Below are positions 33,102 through 43,877 of a DNA stretch of 64,000 nt, piece by piece. The DNA is from Penicillium oxalicum (Eukaryota; Ascomycota; Eurotiomycetes; Eurotiales; Aspergillaceae): assembly GCF_001723175.1 (NCBI RefSeq), contig NC_064655.1, positions 310,001 through 374,000 on the forward strand, read 5' to 3'. A program made the translations under genes and the position numbers. Every line of letters starts with the position of its first letter. Position 1 is the stretch's first letter. A model generated the notes under the pieces. The model searched no databases. It was not told the DNA's origin and saw nothing but the letters and a program-made list of their open reading frames with translations.

Positions 33102-34250
33102 ATCGCCAAACGCATTTGCAACTACATCCTAACCAAATCTCCAGTGGAGTAGCCGGCTCTGATTTATCGCCCGCCACCAACGCCAATTTAAAACTCAGAC
33201 GCCGCTATGTCAAACGAGAAAGTCAAGATGCTACCGGCAACACACCGACTCCAGGTATGTTGCTTTTCAGCCTCTCTCATATTGATTGATCACGTTAACT
33301 ACAGTGCATTGTAAGCCTCAGCCGCCCACCCCCAACGTAGTCCCGTGGACGGACCCAAAAAGAAGAGCCTTGACAAGAGGTACTTGCAGCCGTTCCTCTT
33401 TACGATTATAATGCTGTCCTCCTAAATCCTGCTGTTTGGAGTTGGATATGATTGGACAGTTCGGGGCCATCGTTGTTCTCCAGCTCGCCAACATGGTTCC
33501 AATTGTCTGGCACGACAAGCAGCGGACTCGGAATGCCGGGCCTCTAGTCCCATACAAGAATAGCTCTAGAGAGCTACTGGAATTGAGAATCGAATTTCCC
33601 ACGAATTGGTTTGACCAGAGGGTTTTCACCCAAAATACTAAGCTGCTTGACCTCTTCCAGGATCTACGGAGGACCGGGTCACGTACACGGCGTATCATTG
33701 CCTTGACAGATTGTAAGCGCTTCCATCAATCCCTTACAAGGAAAGCATAGCGCAAGGACCAACTTGACAGTGCCATCCTCACTGCTTCTTTTACAATACT
33801 GCATGATAAAGTGAAATAGGACCTGATTCATCTGCAATATCAGAGCTTTATACGCTATGCGCCGGTCTGTTTTTTTTTGGCTGATTTCATCCTGTCTTCC
33901 GACTTTTGTCTGATCACAAATGGATTGAATAGGGCAGATTTGGCATGTATGATGCAAGCTTAGTCTAATACAGTCTGTTTGGCATGGTTTATCCCGAAAA
34001 CATGAAGGGTATTCAGACATAATTTTGAACCCAACTCGTTATCCCGTACTCAGATCGAGACCAGCAAAAAATCGAAGGAATCATTCACCACAGCGCCCCG
34101 GCCCATCATGCTTCTATATCGGCCTTGTATTGTCTCAATCACGGCGCTATTGGGCCGACTCAGGAAGGAGATCAGATCATCTGAGGCTGAAGCAGGCGGT
34201 TTTTCAATATTTCAATGATCAAAATGCCAAGTTGTCAGGGCTTATTTGAG
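33102..34250. other. Region of possible small exons, unassigned
   Basis: A well-formed intron (GTATGT at 33255 to TACAG at 33304, with a TTAAC branch) joins coding-like stretches on the plus strand ending at TAA 33411, but no start codon is found in that frame. A second plus-strand frame runs 33436-33750. Neither resembles a known family. Confidence 0.3.
33679..34020 (-). CDS. Small Cys-rich ORF, 113 codons
   Basis: ATG 34020 to TGA 33679. The N-terminal half is Cys-rich (CFRDKPCQTDC, then CQICPIQSIC) but lacks a signal peptide, so it is not a typical secreted effector; a zinc-binding module is possible. It overlaps a plus-strand frame, so coding status is uncertain. Confidence 0.25.
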   Translation of the reverse strand: MSEYPSCFRDKPCQTDCIRLSLHHTCQICPIQSICDQTKVGRQDEISQKKTDRRIAYKALILQMNQVLFHFIMQYCKRSSEDGTVKLVLALCFPCKGLMEALTICQGNDTPCT

Positions 34251-34256
34251 AACAGT

Positions 34257-34544
34257 ACCATAGCTCCAATGCGCCAACACCTCCTCCATTAATGCGTCAA
34301 CATGGTTGTCGAGAGGTTCAGATGGTCTCACATATGTCAAAGCCTTGCACTTGTCCAAAAAAATCTAGCATCCTGGGTAAGGTCTTCCGGGGGATGCCAA
34401 GCCCAGAAATATGGAGAAGCGATTCTCGAATAAACCAATTGCTTTAAGGCCAGCTTTGCTGGAGGAGTCAAGAGAAGTCGATAAATCGGAGAGGGCTTTG
34501 GAGATTAGTTTAATAGCTCTCTCAGAGAGTGTGGAACTGATCAT
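34257..34544 (-). pseudogene. Block B terminal segment, relic of unnamed protein
   Basis: ATG 34544 opens MISSTLSERAIKLISKALSD, then DSSSKAGLKAIGLFENRFSI. After two small indels the sequence continues as LDKCKAL and MEEVLAHWSYG. The partner at 8220-8500 is on the same strand. Function unknown. Confidence 0.45.
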
Positions 34545-34789
34545 GACTGTGCAGATCCTTTAATCGCGACTGATGGTTTCTAGAAAGTGAATACTATTGA
34601 ACTTACGAATTGTACAGATCTATATATTAAGGATCCTGACCCATTTCTGAGCTCCTCTGTCTTTGACAACACCTTGATCTCAGACACACATCACTGTAAT
34701 GGGTTGTCTACCCACTTTCTCTCTTCTGTCCTTTCTTACCAATTGCGTTCCATCCCTAGGTTTCCATCACAATAGTAATGATTCCTTTT

Positions 34790-35575
34790 GGGGTGGGGAA
34801 GAGGAGCAAGGTCCCAGTGAGGAGTTGGACCGAGAGATCCACGGCACCATAACTTCGCATGCGCAATCTGCGGGCATGGTATATAAGCCCGATCCTGTCT
34901 ACCGTACAGACACTCCTTTCCAAGAAAGAGTTGAAGCAGACTCAGCTACTTGTCAAGTGAAGCCTATTTCAGGTGAGCTACTCACAGATCTAAATGTTCC
35001 GTTTCGTCTCTCACTGTGGAGGATCACAGAACCACCGGCACAAGACAGATCTCGGAGATATCTTTCACGACTAAGCAATAGCTTGGATAGTAATATCATT
35101 GAGCTTCCATCCATACCTCCAGATTGGTCATGTTATTCTAAGAACCGAACCTATTCGTAAACTATGCCGAGATGCAGTCGAGAGACTCAGGATTGGGTAA
35201 GTCTTTCATCGAACTATCGTCATTCTCCACGCTTTCAATATCTAATAATCATGTGTCAGCCAAGAAGATTGGATCTTAATTTTCTGAATGAAGTGAGGAG
35301 CTTTGACTATTTCTGCCGCTTGTCGTACAATTACAACACAGTCGATACTCCTGACATTATGTTTTTGATGTACCATAATGGCAATGGCGGTCGTGGTGGG
35401 TCCTGGATTCATGGGAAGCCTCAGTCCATTCGAGAAGTCTTTTCTTTACATGAAAAGATCTGTGAGGCTAAAAAACTCTAGCCTTGGGAACTATTATTGT
35501 CAAAAAAAACTAGGAAGGAGGACATGCTTCGCATTTTTGTACCACCATATCTTTTGGCTTAAAACCTTCAACTGA
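34790..35575 (+). pseudogene. Block B unnamed protein, two exons, nonsense-bearing
   Basis: A long plus-strand frame ends at a single TAA (35158-35160) but continues in frame as TMPRCSRETQDW to a canonical intron: GTAAGT at 35200, CTAAT branch, TCAG at about 35260. The second exon reads PRRLDLNFLNEVRSF, then YHNGNGGRGGSWIHGKPQSI and EKICEAKKL, TAG. Similarity to copy A continues past that TAG (MLRIFVPP), so it too is secondary. The TAA is explainable as CAA-to-TAA. Start codon not determined. No named family. Confidence 0.5.
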
Positions 35576-36494
35576 ACGTACAGTGGCCATTCTTTTGCAT
35601 TTGAAACATAGCACATCCCTCTAGTAGTATAAAGATAAGTGGGGGATGTGGCATGTCCAAATACTAACGAACGCTGAGTGTACCAGTAAGAGGATCTGTA
35701 TCTCGATGGAACTCGCTAGTATTCCGACGTAAAGGCACTACACTGAGTACGCTTCCCTCACATTTACCACTTGTCAATGCACCTTGTGCGAATCCTCCAA
35801 ATTCACGTTTTGAACAAGCTGATTGACCACTGGCAGGCGACCGATAAAGTTGGTCAGGGGAGCCAATCTCCTCCCGGTTTCATACTCATGATATATCCAC
35901 AGAGGGTTTTACTAAGTTAGGTTGGTTCCCTTTCTATTATCATAATGAGTAGTGGCCACGCGGTACCATTTTACCTATTGCACGTAATACGAAAGCCTTT
36001 AACGACCAGACAATGCCAGATATAGAGCAATGTGTTTTATTTCAGTACATTACACAGAAAACAATCATGTGACTTTATTTATAAATACGTTTCACGATTT
36101 TACGAGAGACTAAATTAAAAATAGACTAGCGTGTTTCAGAATCAAGTTTGAGAAAGAATAGAAGAGAACAAAGAGGTGAAACTGATTTCGAGCGGTCCTG
36201 TACGTAATTGCCAAGAGATGACTTATTTAACTAAGACCAGCTGCCCAGAACCTCCTCGATCAGCCCCTGTATGGTTTTTTTGAGTATCCAACCATCTGAA
36301 CGATCGGTTGGGCTTCACCGGTATATTTGGCCTATCACTATCGTGAGTTGAGTTGATTTGAATGTGCCTTTAACCTGACGATCCTAACATTTGCCTCTAG
36401 GTTTATATGAAGCCGGTCCAGCTAACTCTGCTCTGTGTTCTACGGGGGGTTTTCAAAAATTTTCCGAATGACCAAGTAATTAAACGTCAACAGT

Positions 36495-37050
36495 ATGGAC
36501 GGCAAGCGTCGGCGCGTGCCCACCCGTACTATTCCCAGGAACGCCGACGACCAGATTTACTGTGACCATCAGGACTGTCAGCCCATGCCACCGATGTACG
36601 GTCGTCCATGTAATTGAAAGTGGGTAGCTCTACTTCATTTTATCCTTTCCGTCATATTCCTGCTTAAGTCGTATCTTCCCTGGTAAACATATGGATAAAC
36701 ATGACCGTTCCTTCAGATGTCATGAGCCAGGCTGCAGCAGAGAAAATGGCTTCACCGACTCCAGTGGTCTCTTACGCCATCAGCGTGAGGTTCACCAAAA
36801 ATACACTAACGCGAGAATGCCGATTATGTGTCCCTGCGCGGACTGCAGTCGCAGTTCTGGGAACATATTTACGCAGCGGGAGAACCTCCGAGAACACCTG
36901 CGCCGTCGGCATCAACAAGCTGATGACTTTAGCCGTAATACCTGTTTACATGATGCGACTGAAGTCTTGTCGGAAGCAAATGATGGCGGTAATATTCGTA
37001 AAGAATCTACACAACTGTATCGGGAGGTTCAGGTGATGACAGTCGTCTAG
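36495..37050 (+). pseudogene. C2H2 zinc-finger protein, block B copy, inactivated
   Basis: ATG 36495 opens MDGKRRRVPTRTIPRNADDQ and the half-finger CDHQDC. TGA at 36615-36617 replaces the Trp expected in the (C)NWNKHMDKH junction (TGG-to-TGA). The intron 36620-36683 keeps a GTGGGT donor, but its acceptor reads CCCTGG where copy A has CCCTAG, so AG is lost. After it come KHMDKHDRSFRC and two C2H2 fingers (CHEPGC...H-x4-H; CPCADC...H-x4-H), ending at 37050. Copy A has the opposite lesion: intact acceptor, lost donor. Confidence 0.72.
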
Positions 37051-37356
37051 AGGAGTTGGAGTGCAAGGTGGCTGTACTCCAGTCCGCGATTGCCCAGTCA
37101 AGCTAGCCCAATCCAAAAACGCATGCCCTTAGCTTGATTTTATCGTAGAAAACGCAAAACCAAAAATGCCTCAGTGGACTAAAAGTACCAGTGTGGTCTC
37201 CATCACCAGAAGGTCAATCAAAAAAAAAGAAAATTGACTGCATAAGGAAACCGGGTCAATAGAGCAATTGAACTAGCGAGAGTTATAAGTACTAGGTAAC
37301 GAAGTCTCCTGGTTTTCAGTTCTCGCTACCTGAAAATTTTTCTCGACACAGACCAG

Positions 37357-37908
37357 ATGAGCTGCAAGGTGTTTTCACATATGGAACCCCATCATGATGG
37401 TTCTAGTCAGTCACAGCGGAATTTTGATAGAATGACAGTGACCCAAACAATCCAAAGCAACGGTTCTCTAGCCAAGTCCTACAAAGACTGGCTCAGCAAT
37501 TTCACTTCCGACATCTGTGGCAATTTGGCATGTAGCTGGATTGGACTGTTTGAGCCAGAGTTGAACTACTCTGGCGTGAGACCAGTTTGGTGGCCGCAGG
37601 GTATACCTTGGATGAATCGTCGGCACAAATTGAAAAAAGGGTATGATAATTATTGCTGACTGGATCTTGAAAGCTAACGAGATGAAGAAAAAGTTACACT
37701 TCTCTGCGATCTACTATGCGGACAGTTGCTTGAACGATGCACGAAAATTGACTTGGAGATAGCGGCACGGACCATCTCTCCCCTACTGAGTTCATCGGGG
37801 TACCAAAGGACCCTTACCAATATCCTCGATACTTTCCAATATGAACAGAAATGCCGAAACGCGCCTCAGCATAGGACGTTTGAGAGTCGTGAGACAGGTA
37901 AGAATTAG
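37357..37908 (+). pseudogene. Possible YDR124W-like helical domain relic, block B
   Basis: Three frames in succession: SWIGLFEPELNYSGVRPVWW then RRHKLKKG; after a shift MIIIADWILKANEMKKKLHF; after another LERCTKIDLEIAARTISPLL and HRTFESRETG, where a GTAAGA donor follows. Copy A shares every segment. The WW and helical pattern resemble the YDR124W-like (DUF2841) family; the name is tentative. It lies 300 bp downstream of the C2H2 relic on the same strand. Confidence 0.45.
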
Positions 37909-38059
37909 TCTAGTCCTTTTACAAAGAGTTTAAAAAAAGGGCCACAATCTAGTATCATGTCCATTCTCATCGTCTTCCTGATGGCTTACTCGCACCCAAC
38001 TCTACTAGCTACATCAATTAGGCAAATCGTGGATATAAACTCGAGTTCTCCTAGGGTTT

Positions 38060-38640
38060 ATGCGGACTTGACTTCCGATTTCTGTGTTGAATGGCTGTCA
38101 TTTTCACCGCAGGAAGAGCCGCTGTAAGTGATTAACATAGCTGACACGAAATAAACTGACATTAGCCCAGGCATGCTACAGCAATGACCCGTTGTACGCT
38201 CCGGGAAGGATTACTCATTTCTCTAGAGGGGCCGACACTGCTACAACGCTCGGTGGCCTAAGAGATTCAGAGGGACGCAAGAATGGGTAACCTAAAGCTT
38301 CTTGTCGCATATGGGTATGTTTTCCGAGGTCTCTATGCGTCTCATAACTGACGGGGAATTCTGTGAAAGCCCGCCGCCACCCGGCCAATCAGTGCCTCCT
38401 CTCACGTATTTGTAGGTGTCTTGTCTAACCCCCGATTTCGAACTTGACTGAACCCACAGGGTATTTCCGAACAGGGTCGCCGTTTCGCTACCAAATGGCC
38501 ACATAGAAACCGCAATCGCATCTGGTTGGGAGGATATTCCCGAACGAATCGCAGAAATCGAGACTTGGAATTTGGGGACTCGGTCTTTCGTATGAATGAA
38601 CGTTGTTGTATAGCGGTTATAGATGGCGGAAGACCCTCTA
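38060..38640 (+). pseudogene. Block B segment: relic of 'NDPLYAPGRITHFSRG' protein
   Basis: Plus-strand peptides DLTSDFCVEWLSF, NDPLYAPGRITHFSRGADTA and GWEDIPERIAEIETWNLG, with an intron-like GTAAGT...TTAG between the first two. The same elements are found, inverted, at 4990-5580. Stops after SFV and inside the linker show decay. The antisense frame at 38292-38651 is a shadow. Confidence 0.45.
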
Positions 38641-38946
38641 GACCTGGACATGAGTACAATGATTTTAGGAGAATTAATTGTAGATCATAAGCTGCTGGGC
38701 GAAGATCTGATTGCAGTGTCCAAACATACCATCGCATTGGTCAGTCCAATTCCGCAACCGGCTGCATAATTTGCATAGCCTTGTATTGCCCCCAAGGAGC
38801 AGGATACGGAGTATCTTCCCGCATCTTAGGCCCTTCAGTATATAATTAAACCATTGCCCGACTTCTCCCTTCATCCACAAGCGATCCATTCAACACTTCA
38901 AGCCAGTACTGCCGGCTAGCTCCTCTGATCCTTGTTCCCTCTTGAT

Positions 38947-39272
38947 ATGGAAAATAGAAACGAAGAATGCTCCAGCGGTGATACCATCAAAACATCCCAA
39001 CCAGAGGAAATGGTCCTATCTACGAAGGATAGTGCAAGTTGCCATCGAGACATGGAAGAAGTTCTCCATCGCGATGAGGAAAGAAGCGGACACGGTATGC
39101 CCTAGCAGTTTCATCGCTTGCCACTTGCGTCTAATATTCTTCATGTCTGATAGGCACTTCTTCTGGACGGTCTACGCACGGTTTCTCCGGCACAGAGGTG
39201 ATAAAAGTTCCGCTGTATTCAGTCGCGACGCTACCGAAGTCAAAAATCAGCATGGGGCTCGAATCCATATGA
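38947..39272 (+). CDS. Small hypothetical protein, two exons, 88 aa
   Basis: ATG 38947 (MENRNEECSSGDTIKTSQPE); exon 1 ends at 39094 before GTATGC; a 59-nt intron ends CTGATAG; exon 2 is 39154-39272 to TGA. The 267 nt are in phase. The product is acidic then Ser/Gly-rich, with no known domain. A longer unspliced frame (38942-39364) competes with this model. Confidence 0.3.
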
Positions 39273-39803
39273 TCGGTGGTGGTTCTGTGAGAAACAATAG
39301 TATCGTTTGGAATGGTGATTTGGGCCCAAACACTTTTATCGATGTCTTTTGTAGAGATCGCTGAGATAGCTCCTAGATATAGGGGGCTTTGTGCGATGCA
39401 AGTTTTATTACATGTCCAGCTATGTGCCGCGAAAGAACCCGTGTCTTGAGATCTGTTGCTATTAAGTCAAATCAGCAATGATTAAAGTGGATTTGTACGT
39501 AAGAAATATATCATTTTTCTTGAGCCGTATCCTATTTAGAACTATAGGCCAGCCAAGAGCATCCATAGTACCTGATTGGCTTAAGTGGGATATTCAAGCC
39601 CTGCTGCTGCACGTTATTCATCACAATCTCTTTCGATTTCTGGGTTCTCTGGGATATTTTCGAGCTGCTCCGTGGACCAACAGGAGTGCAAAGGATTGAA
39701 TAAGCAAATGACGCATCGTCCTCACTATTCTCATTTCATATAAGTAACGGGTGCGACCAAATGATTAAAATCAGAACCCAGGAATCCTCAAAAGCTTCGT
39801 TTA
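39273..39803. other. Intergenic, nothing recognised
   Basis: A 73-codon frame at 39478-39699 has no family resemblance. Confidence 0.4.
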
Positions 39804-40202
39804 ATGGAAACATTCCGAGACCTCCGAGCCTTGGAAGCGCTCAACTCGTCACCCAATGAAGGATTTATAGCACATGGGCCCGGAGGATGTGCACCATCTC
39901 CTCAGGATCCGTTTTCAGATTACTATCAGGGAATGCTTTTGCTGCTGCCTGACGCAGTCTGCGACCATGTGCTTTCTGGTTGGATACAGGTGATACATGG
40001 AAGAGAGAGTTCATCTGAGCCATTTTCAAATTTGTGGCTTTCTTTCCTAGATACTTACAGATTATCTCCGCGGTCACATAAGTCTGGTAAGTCGAAACCT
40101 GGTGTCGTGGGTTTTTATGAGGCGCTAACATCCACTAGTAAATGTTCAGCTTCTGCAATTTTTGATCTGCAACATCGTCTGCGACGGAGCTATTATCGAT
40201 GA
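39804..40202 (+). CDS. Hypothetical protein, up to 132 aa
   Basis: ATG 39804 opens METFRDLRALEALNSSPNEG and the frame is open to TGA 40202. Two intron-like signals lie inside (GTGATA...CCTAG; GTAAGT...GCTAAC...CTAG); splicing both would shorten the product. The C-terminus of the unspliced frame (VVGFYEALTS, HRLRRSYYR) looks coding. No named family. Confidence 0.4.
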   Translation: METFRDLRALEALNSSPNEGFIAHGPGGCAPSPQDPFSDYYQGMLLLLPDAVCDHVLSGWIQVIHGRESSSEPFSNLWLSFLDTYRLSPRSHKSGKSKPGVVGFYEALTSTSKCSASAIFDLQHRLRRSYYR

Positions 40203-41275
40203 GCTCTGTGGTGTAGAACAGGTAACTCATAAATGAAGTTTTGACGATAACTGATGACACTTCACCGTTGCTTAACCGTCCCGCCTGACCCACATTTTGG
40301 CCCACCGCTCTCCTAGCTGGAGCTATAGCCTCTGTTTATTGTTCACTGTTCACAACCCCGTCTTTCCACCACCCTCTCTTTTCACCGACCCCTCTTGGAA
40401 ACGCTCCATGACCCGATAGACTGCTCTGCAATTTGAGAATCAACACTAAACGGGAGTTCTCATCACAATTCAACAAATACAACTCTCCTAAATTTGCAGG
40501 TAATTCATCTTCTTACAAGTGCACGGTGATGGTTTACTATTGTAAAGGGAGCTTTCACGGGTGCTTCCTGGGAATGTCCGACCGCGGGGCCCACTCGACC
40601 CACTTAAACTCGGTTTCACCGTTGAATATTCCTCTTCTCTCGCTGATCTGCAATCTGGTCAGACGACGTGGGTAGCCAATAATTCAAGAGTATCGTCAGT
40701 CCCCTGACCTCTTCATCAAGTCATGTAATATTTCTCATGCTCTTAGAACAAAGTCACATTCCGAGCCTTCAATCTGTGCTCCAATTACCTTTTTACTTTA
40801 TTCTTTTCCTCTTTGAGAACTTAATGAATGCCCGTTGATGCTTGTTGTAGATCGGGGCTCACCGGAGAGATTAGAGGTCCGGTGAAAACCATCACCAAGT
40901 TACTCTCCATTTTGTTGTGAATCAACCTGGCCCAGCTTGCATTTTCCGTGCACCAAATTGCAAGGTGGACCTATTTTCTTCATTCAAGTCGTTGCTTCTG
41001 TCATCGACATCATCTTGCACCATAGGTGACTTTCAATTCACTCCTGGCATAAGTTGTTTAACTGTCCCTAAAGGACTTACGGGGAACCATAAGATCCTAT
41101 AGAGAATGCATTTAGCTGCGGCTTCTCCCGGTAGATGTTGGTACACTATAAGGGTAGCCACTCCCTCATCATCTCTTCAAAATAATCCAGACACTTTACT
41201 AAACGAGCGGGGTCCATATTGTGCTCAATATATCAAATCCAACTTTATCCATTCAAAGCTCTTAAACCGGAGAAA
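40203..41275. other. Intergenic stretch, nothing recognised
   Basis: CT-rich and AT-rich sequence with no frame above about 80 codons. Confidence 0.45.
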
Positions 41276-42042
41276 ATGACACCGGCTATTGATCGACGTC
41301 ATTTACTTCAGATCTTTTTCGGTGATGTGACTGATGCAAACGTCTTGATTAAAAGAACTGAGGCTATGATAGCCGTGGAACCTGTACTATGCAAAAGAGC
41401 AACCATATATATCGCAAACCCCGTCTTCGGCTTTCTCTGGCACGAACTGTTAATAAACGCCTCTTACAGCATAGACGAGGTACTGGACGGGTCTCCTTCG
41501 GTGTGATTGCTTAGCTAACGCTCACTTTCTAGGGGCCCTTTGGTTCATCCTATCAGAGGTGCCACGATAGAAAGAGGGTTCGAGTCAAGAGAGTCGCTGA
41601 AGAATACAGGGATGGCGAGTGGTTTCGATTCGGGACACTCGCTGAGAAATACATGCTTCACTTTTTCGCGACACATGAGATATGTCTAATTACCTTCAAA
41701 GCCATCTACGTCCCGTTCAGCTCCACCTCAAGCGCGCATGAAACCATCGTCTGTGGTCCTCTAAAAGAATCATGGCAAATTGAAGAGCTTCAAGCTCTCC
41801 AAGACTGCGGTTGGCTGGTACATTACTACGCTGATGGCCGCTTGCTTGATGGAACATCCGCCCCGGAATTGGAAGGGGAGCTTGATCTAGACAACTACCG
41901 TTGCGGCCGTGTCTTCCTCGACGAGTATACCCTTGTGATAATGGATGATTATTTGGAAGACAGTTCGTGGATAACTGAAAAGACAGAAATTCGAGCCGAA
42001 GATGAAGTTGGAATCGAATTAGCATTGTTGGGTTGGACTTGA
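41276..42042 (+). CDS. Hypothetical protein, two exons, 237 aa
   Basis: ATG 41276 (after GAAA, a fair start context) opens MTPAIDRRHLLQIFFGDVTD. Exon 1 is 41276-41479; a 53-nt intron has a GTACTG donor, a textbook GCTAAC branch and a TTTCTAG acceptor; exon 2 is 41533-42042. Phase is kept and the frame is open throughout. The protein has a folded-looking, mixed composition (FRFGTLAEKYMLHFFATHEI) and an acidic C-terminus (EDEVGIELALLGWT). No signal peptide, membrane span or domain I can name. It is intact among decayed neighbours. Confidence 0.6.
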
Positions 42043-42244
42043 ATTGATATTTTTGAGTTTCTTTTTACCTTCCAACTCAGAGACTTGCACTAGGCCTTTG
42101 TCGTCTTCTTATCCGGGCGACATCGCGTGTCGTGCAGCATAATAGCCACCATTTGGGTTGACTGTTAATTGTGTATGATCGTGAGATAGGCAGACATGAT
42201 AATGTAGCTGGTAGTCTGAAATTCTGTTAAAGCGAGTAGCCCTC

Positions 42245-42440
42245 TGTTACGGACCTCAAAGAAGCGCGGGGGCCGCAGCTATTTGAGTAGCGGCCGTGAG
42301 CCCATCATTCTATGGACGCTAAGGGATTAGCGTTGTCACGTGCGTTTCGGTATACTTGGGCGTACCCCAGGGGACCCAAGGCAAAGACATCCAGGGCAGG
42401 AGCCAGAACGGCCTACGGCTAACCAACACAAGCAATACCC
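42245..42440 (+). repeat. LTR-like dispersed repeat, copy B
   Basis: Starts TGTTACGGACCTCAAAG and aligns over about 200 bp with 2152-2350 in the same orientation. GC-richer than copy A and probably closer to the original. No second LTR or internal region nearby. Confidence 0.6.
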
Positions 42441-43877
42441 ACGTATCCAATGAAATGCCAGCTGAATGAACTCGCATACCTTACCCTTATACACTCTTTA
42501 GACCGCACTTTATTGGCATTGTGGAAATATCAGCACGGGTGCATAATATTCTGAACGGAAATAAGTCTTATCTGGTACTGTAGATCGGCTCATCTCTTCG
42601 TCTTTCCCAAGATCAATCGACCTCAAGAATTGAGCCAACTAGCTTCTCATTGTATCCCTCCCGATGCATTGACTATATCGTTCCCCAGTTGACTATCGTT
42701 CACTAATGCTTAATTAAAGGCCAGGCAAGCATCCTAGCTACAACGGATTGTATGCCTCATCTTTTGACATGCCGACTTCAACACTCAGCTTCGCCAGACA
42801 GGTTGTGTTCCGAATTAGTAGTAGTGTTCGAGTGGGCCTACTAGGACTAGCCGACATGGTAGACTGCGCAGTTGCGTTGTCTAATATTCAGCCCTTACAT
42901 TCTTGAGGGAATATGGTCTATTTTTGGGAGCCCTGAATCTCCACCGAGCTCCACTGGTCGCCACCAATAAGGTTGAATGACGTCATTGCTCTGGCTCGGT
43001 CCCAACGAACGTTGATATTCCGTGTTTTAGAGATGGGTCGGGCAGGAAATGGAAGTTCAAATTAGCGTTGCTCCGAATAGACAGCACATAGCAACTTTCT
43101 GTACCTCGTGGCAGTTGCTTATGCCAAACAAGGCTCCTGGAGAGCGCAAGAAAAGAAGACACGGAAACCGTGAGCGCATGTAGCCGCCAATATTTTATTA
43201 ATTCGAGTCAGGAGACACCGATCCCAGAGACACTCCAATTGATCCCCGGAGGACCTGTTGCTGCCTCTGGAAACTGTACTGGAGGCTCCAGAAGCAATAA
43301 AGCTCCCAGCTCCGGCTGGGATATTTTCCGAAAGGTGATGGGTTTAGGCTCTCCGCCGTAAGAGGCGTCTGGCTCCAAGGACAACACACCCTGGCTTGGC
43401 TGGGACCCTCGGCCTAGGGTGAAGCTCCTAGATACAGTTCTACCCATAGGAGCTATTAGCAAGGCTCTCGGAGGTCTCGTAGCTCCCAGGAATAAATAGC
43501 GCGATACTGGAGACGAGGCACACGTTCCTGGTGCTAATGAGTAGTAACAGCTTCTGAACAGGACAAAAATGCTCCTCTGAACAGGACAAAAATGCTCCAT
43601 CATAACAGATCATTGAGAGGACTGCGTCTTTCGAAGGGACGTAGTAATACGAGGACTGGACGTGCTGCAGCTTTTAGAGAATCTGGCGATGGCGGTACGT
43701 ACATGGTAGCGCATGCAGAACAACTCATACCTGCATTCCTGCATTTCCCCTCTTTTTGCCGCCCAAAGAACTTGAAAGCCATGGCACACACTCCGCTGCT
43801 TTGGATATTTCTTAAATTGGCCTGGTTTTCCTCGTTTCCACTTTCCTTCTCTCTCCATACTGCAAGGACCGACGAAA
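42441..43877. other. Stretch without a recognised gene
   Basis: Contains a 23-bp perfect tandem duplication at 43553-43598 and a minus-strand frame (43208-43603) with no family resemblance. Confidence 0.4.
43553..43598 (+). repeat. 23-bp perfect tandem duplication
   Basis: The unit begins TCTGAACAGGACAAAAATG and occurs twice head to tail, about 300 bp upstream of the BTB gene start. Confidence 0.8.

Larger units (their letters stand above)
34250..38640 (+). repeat. Duplicated block, copy B (inverted partner of 4985-8560)
   Basis: Same order of pieces as copy A but on the opposite strand, apart from the first piece (34257-34544), which keeps its orientation. Copy B is slightly longer and its genes are less decayed: the C2H2 exon has one stop against two, and the 35 kb gene keeps a good intron. 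Confidence 0.75.

Noticed and set aside
38292..38651. Minus-strand ORF with ATG
   Set aside because: It is antisense to the conserved plus-strand peptides shared by both copies of the duplicated block.
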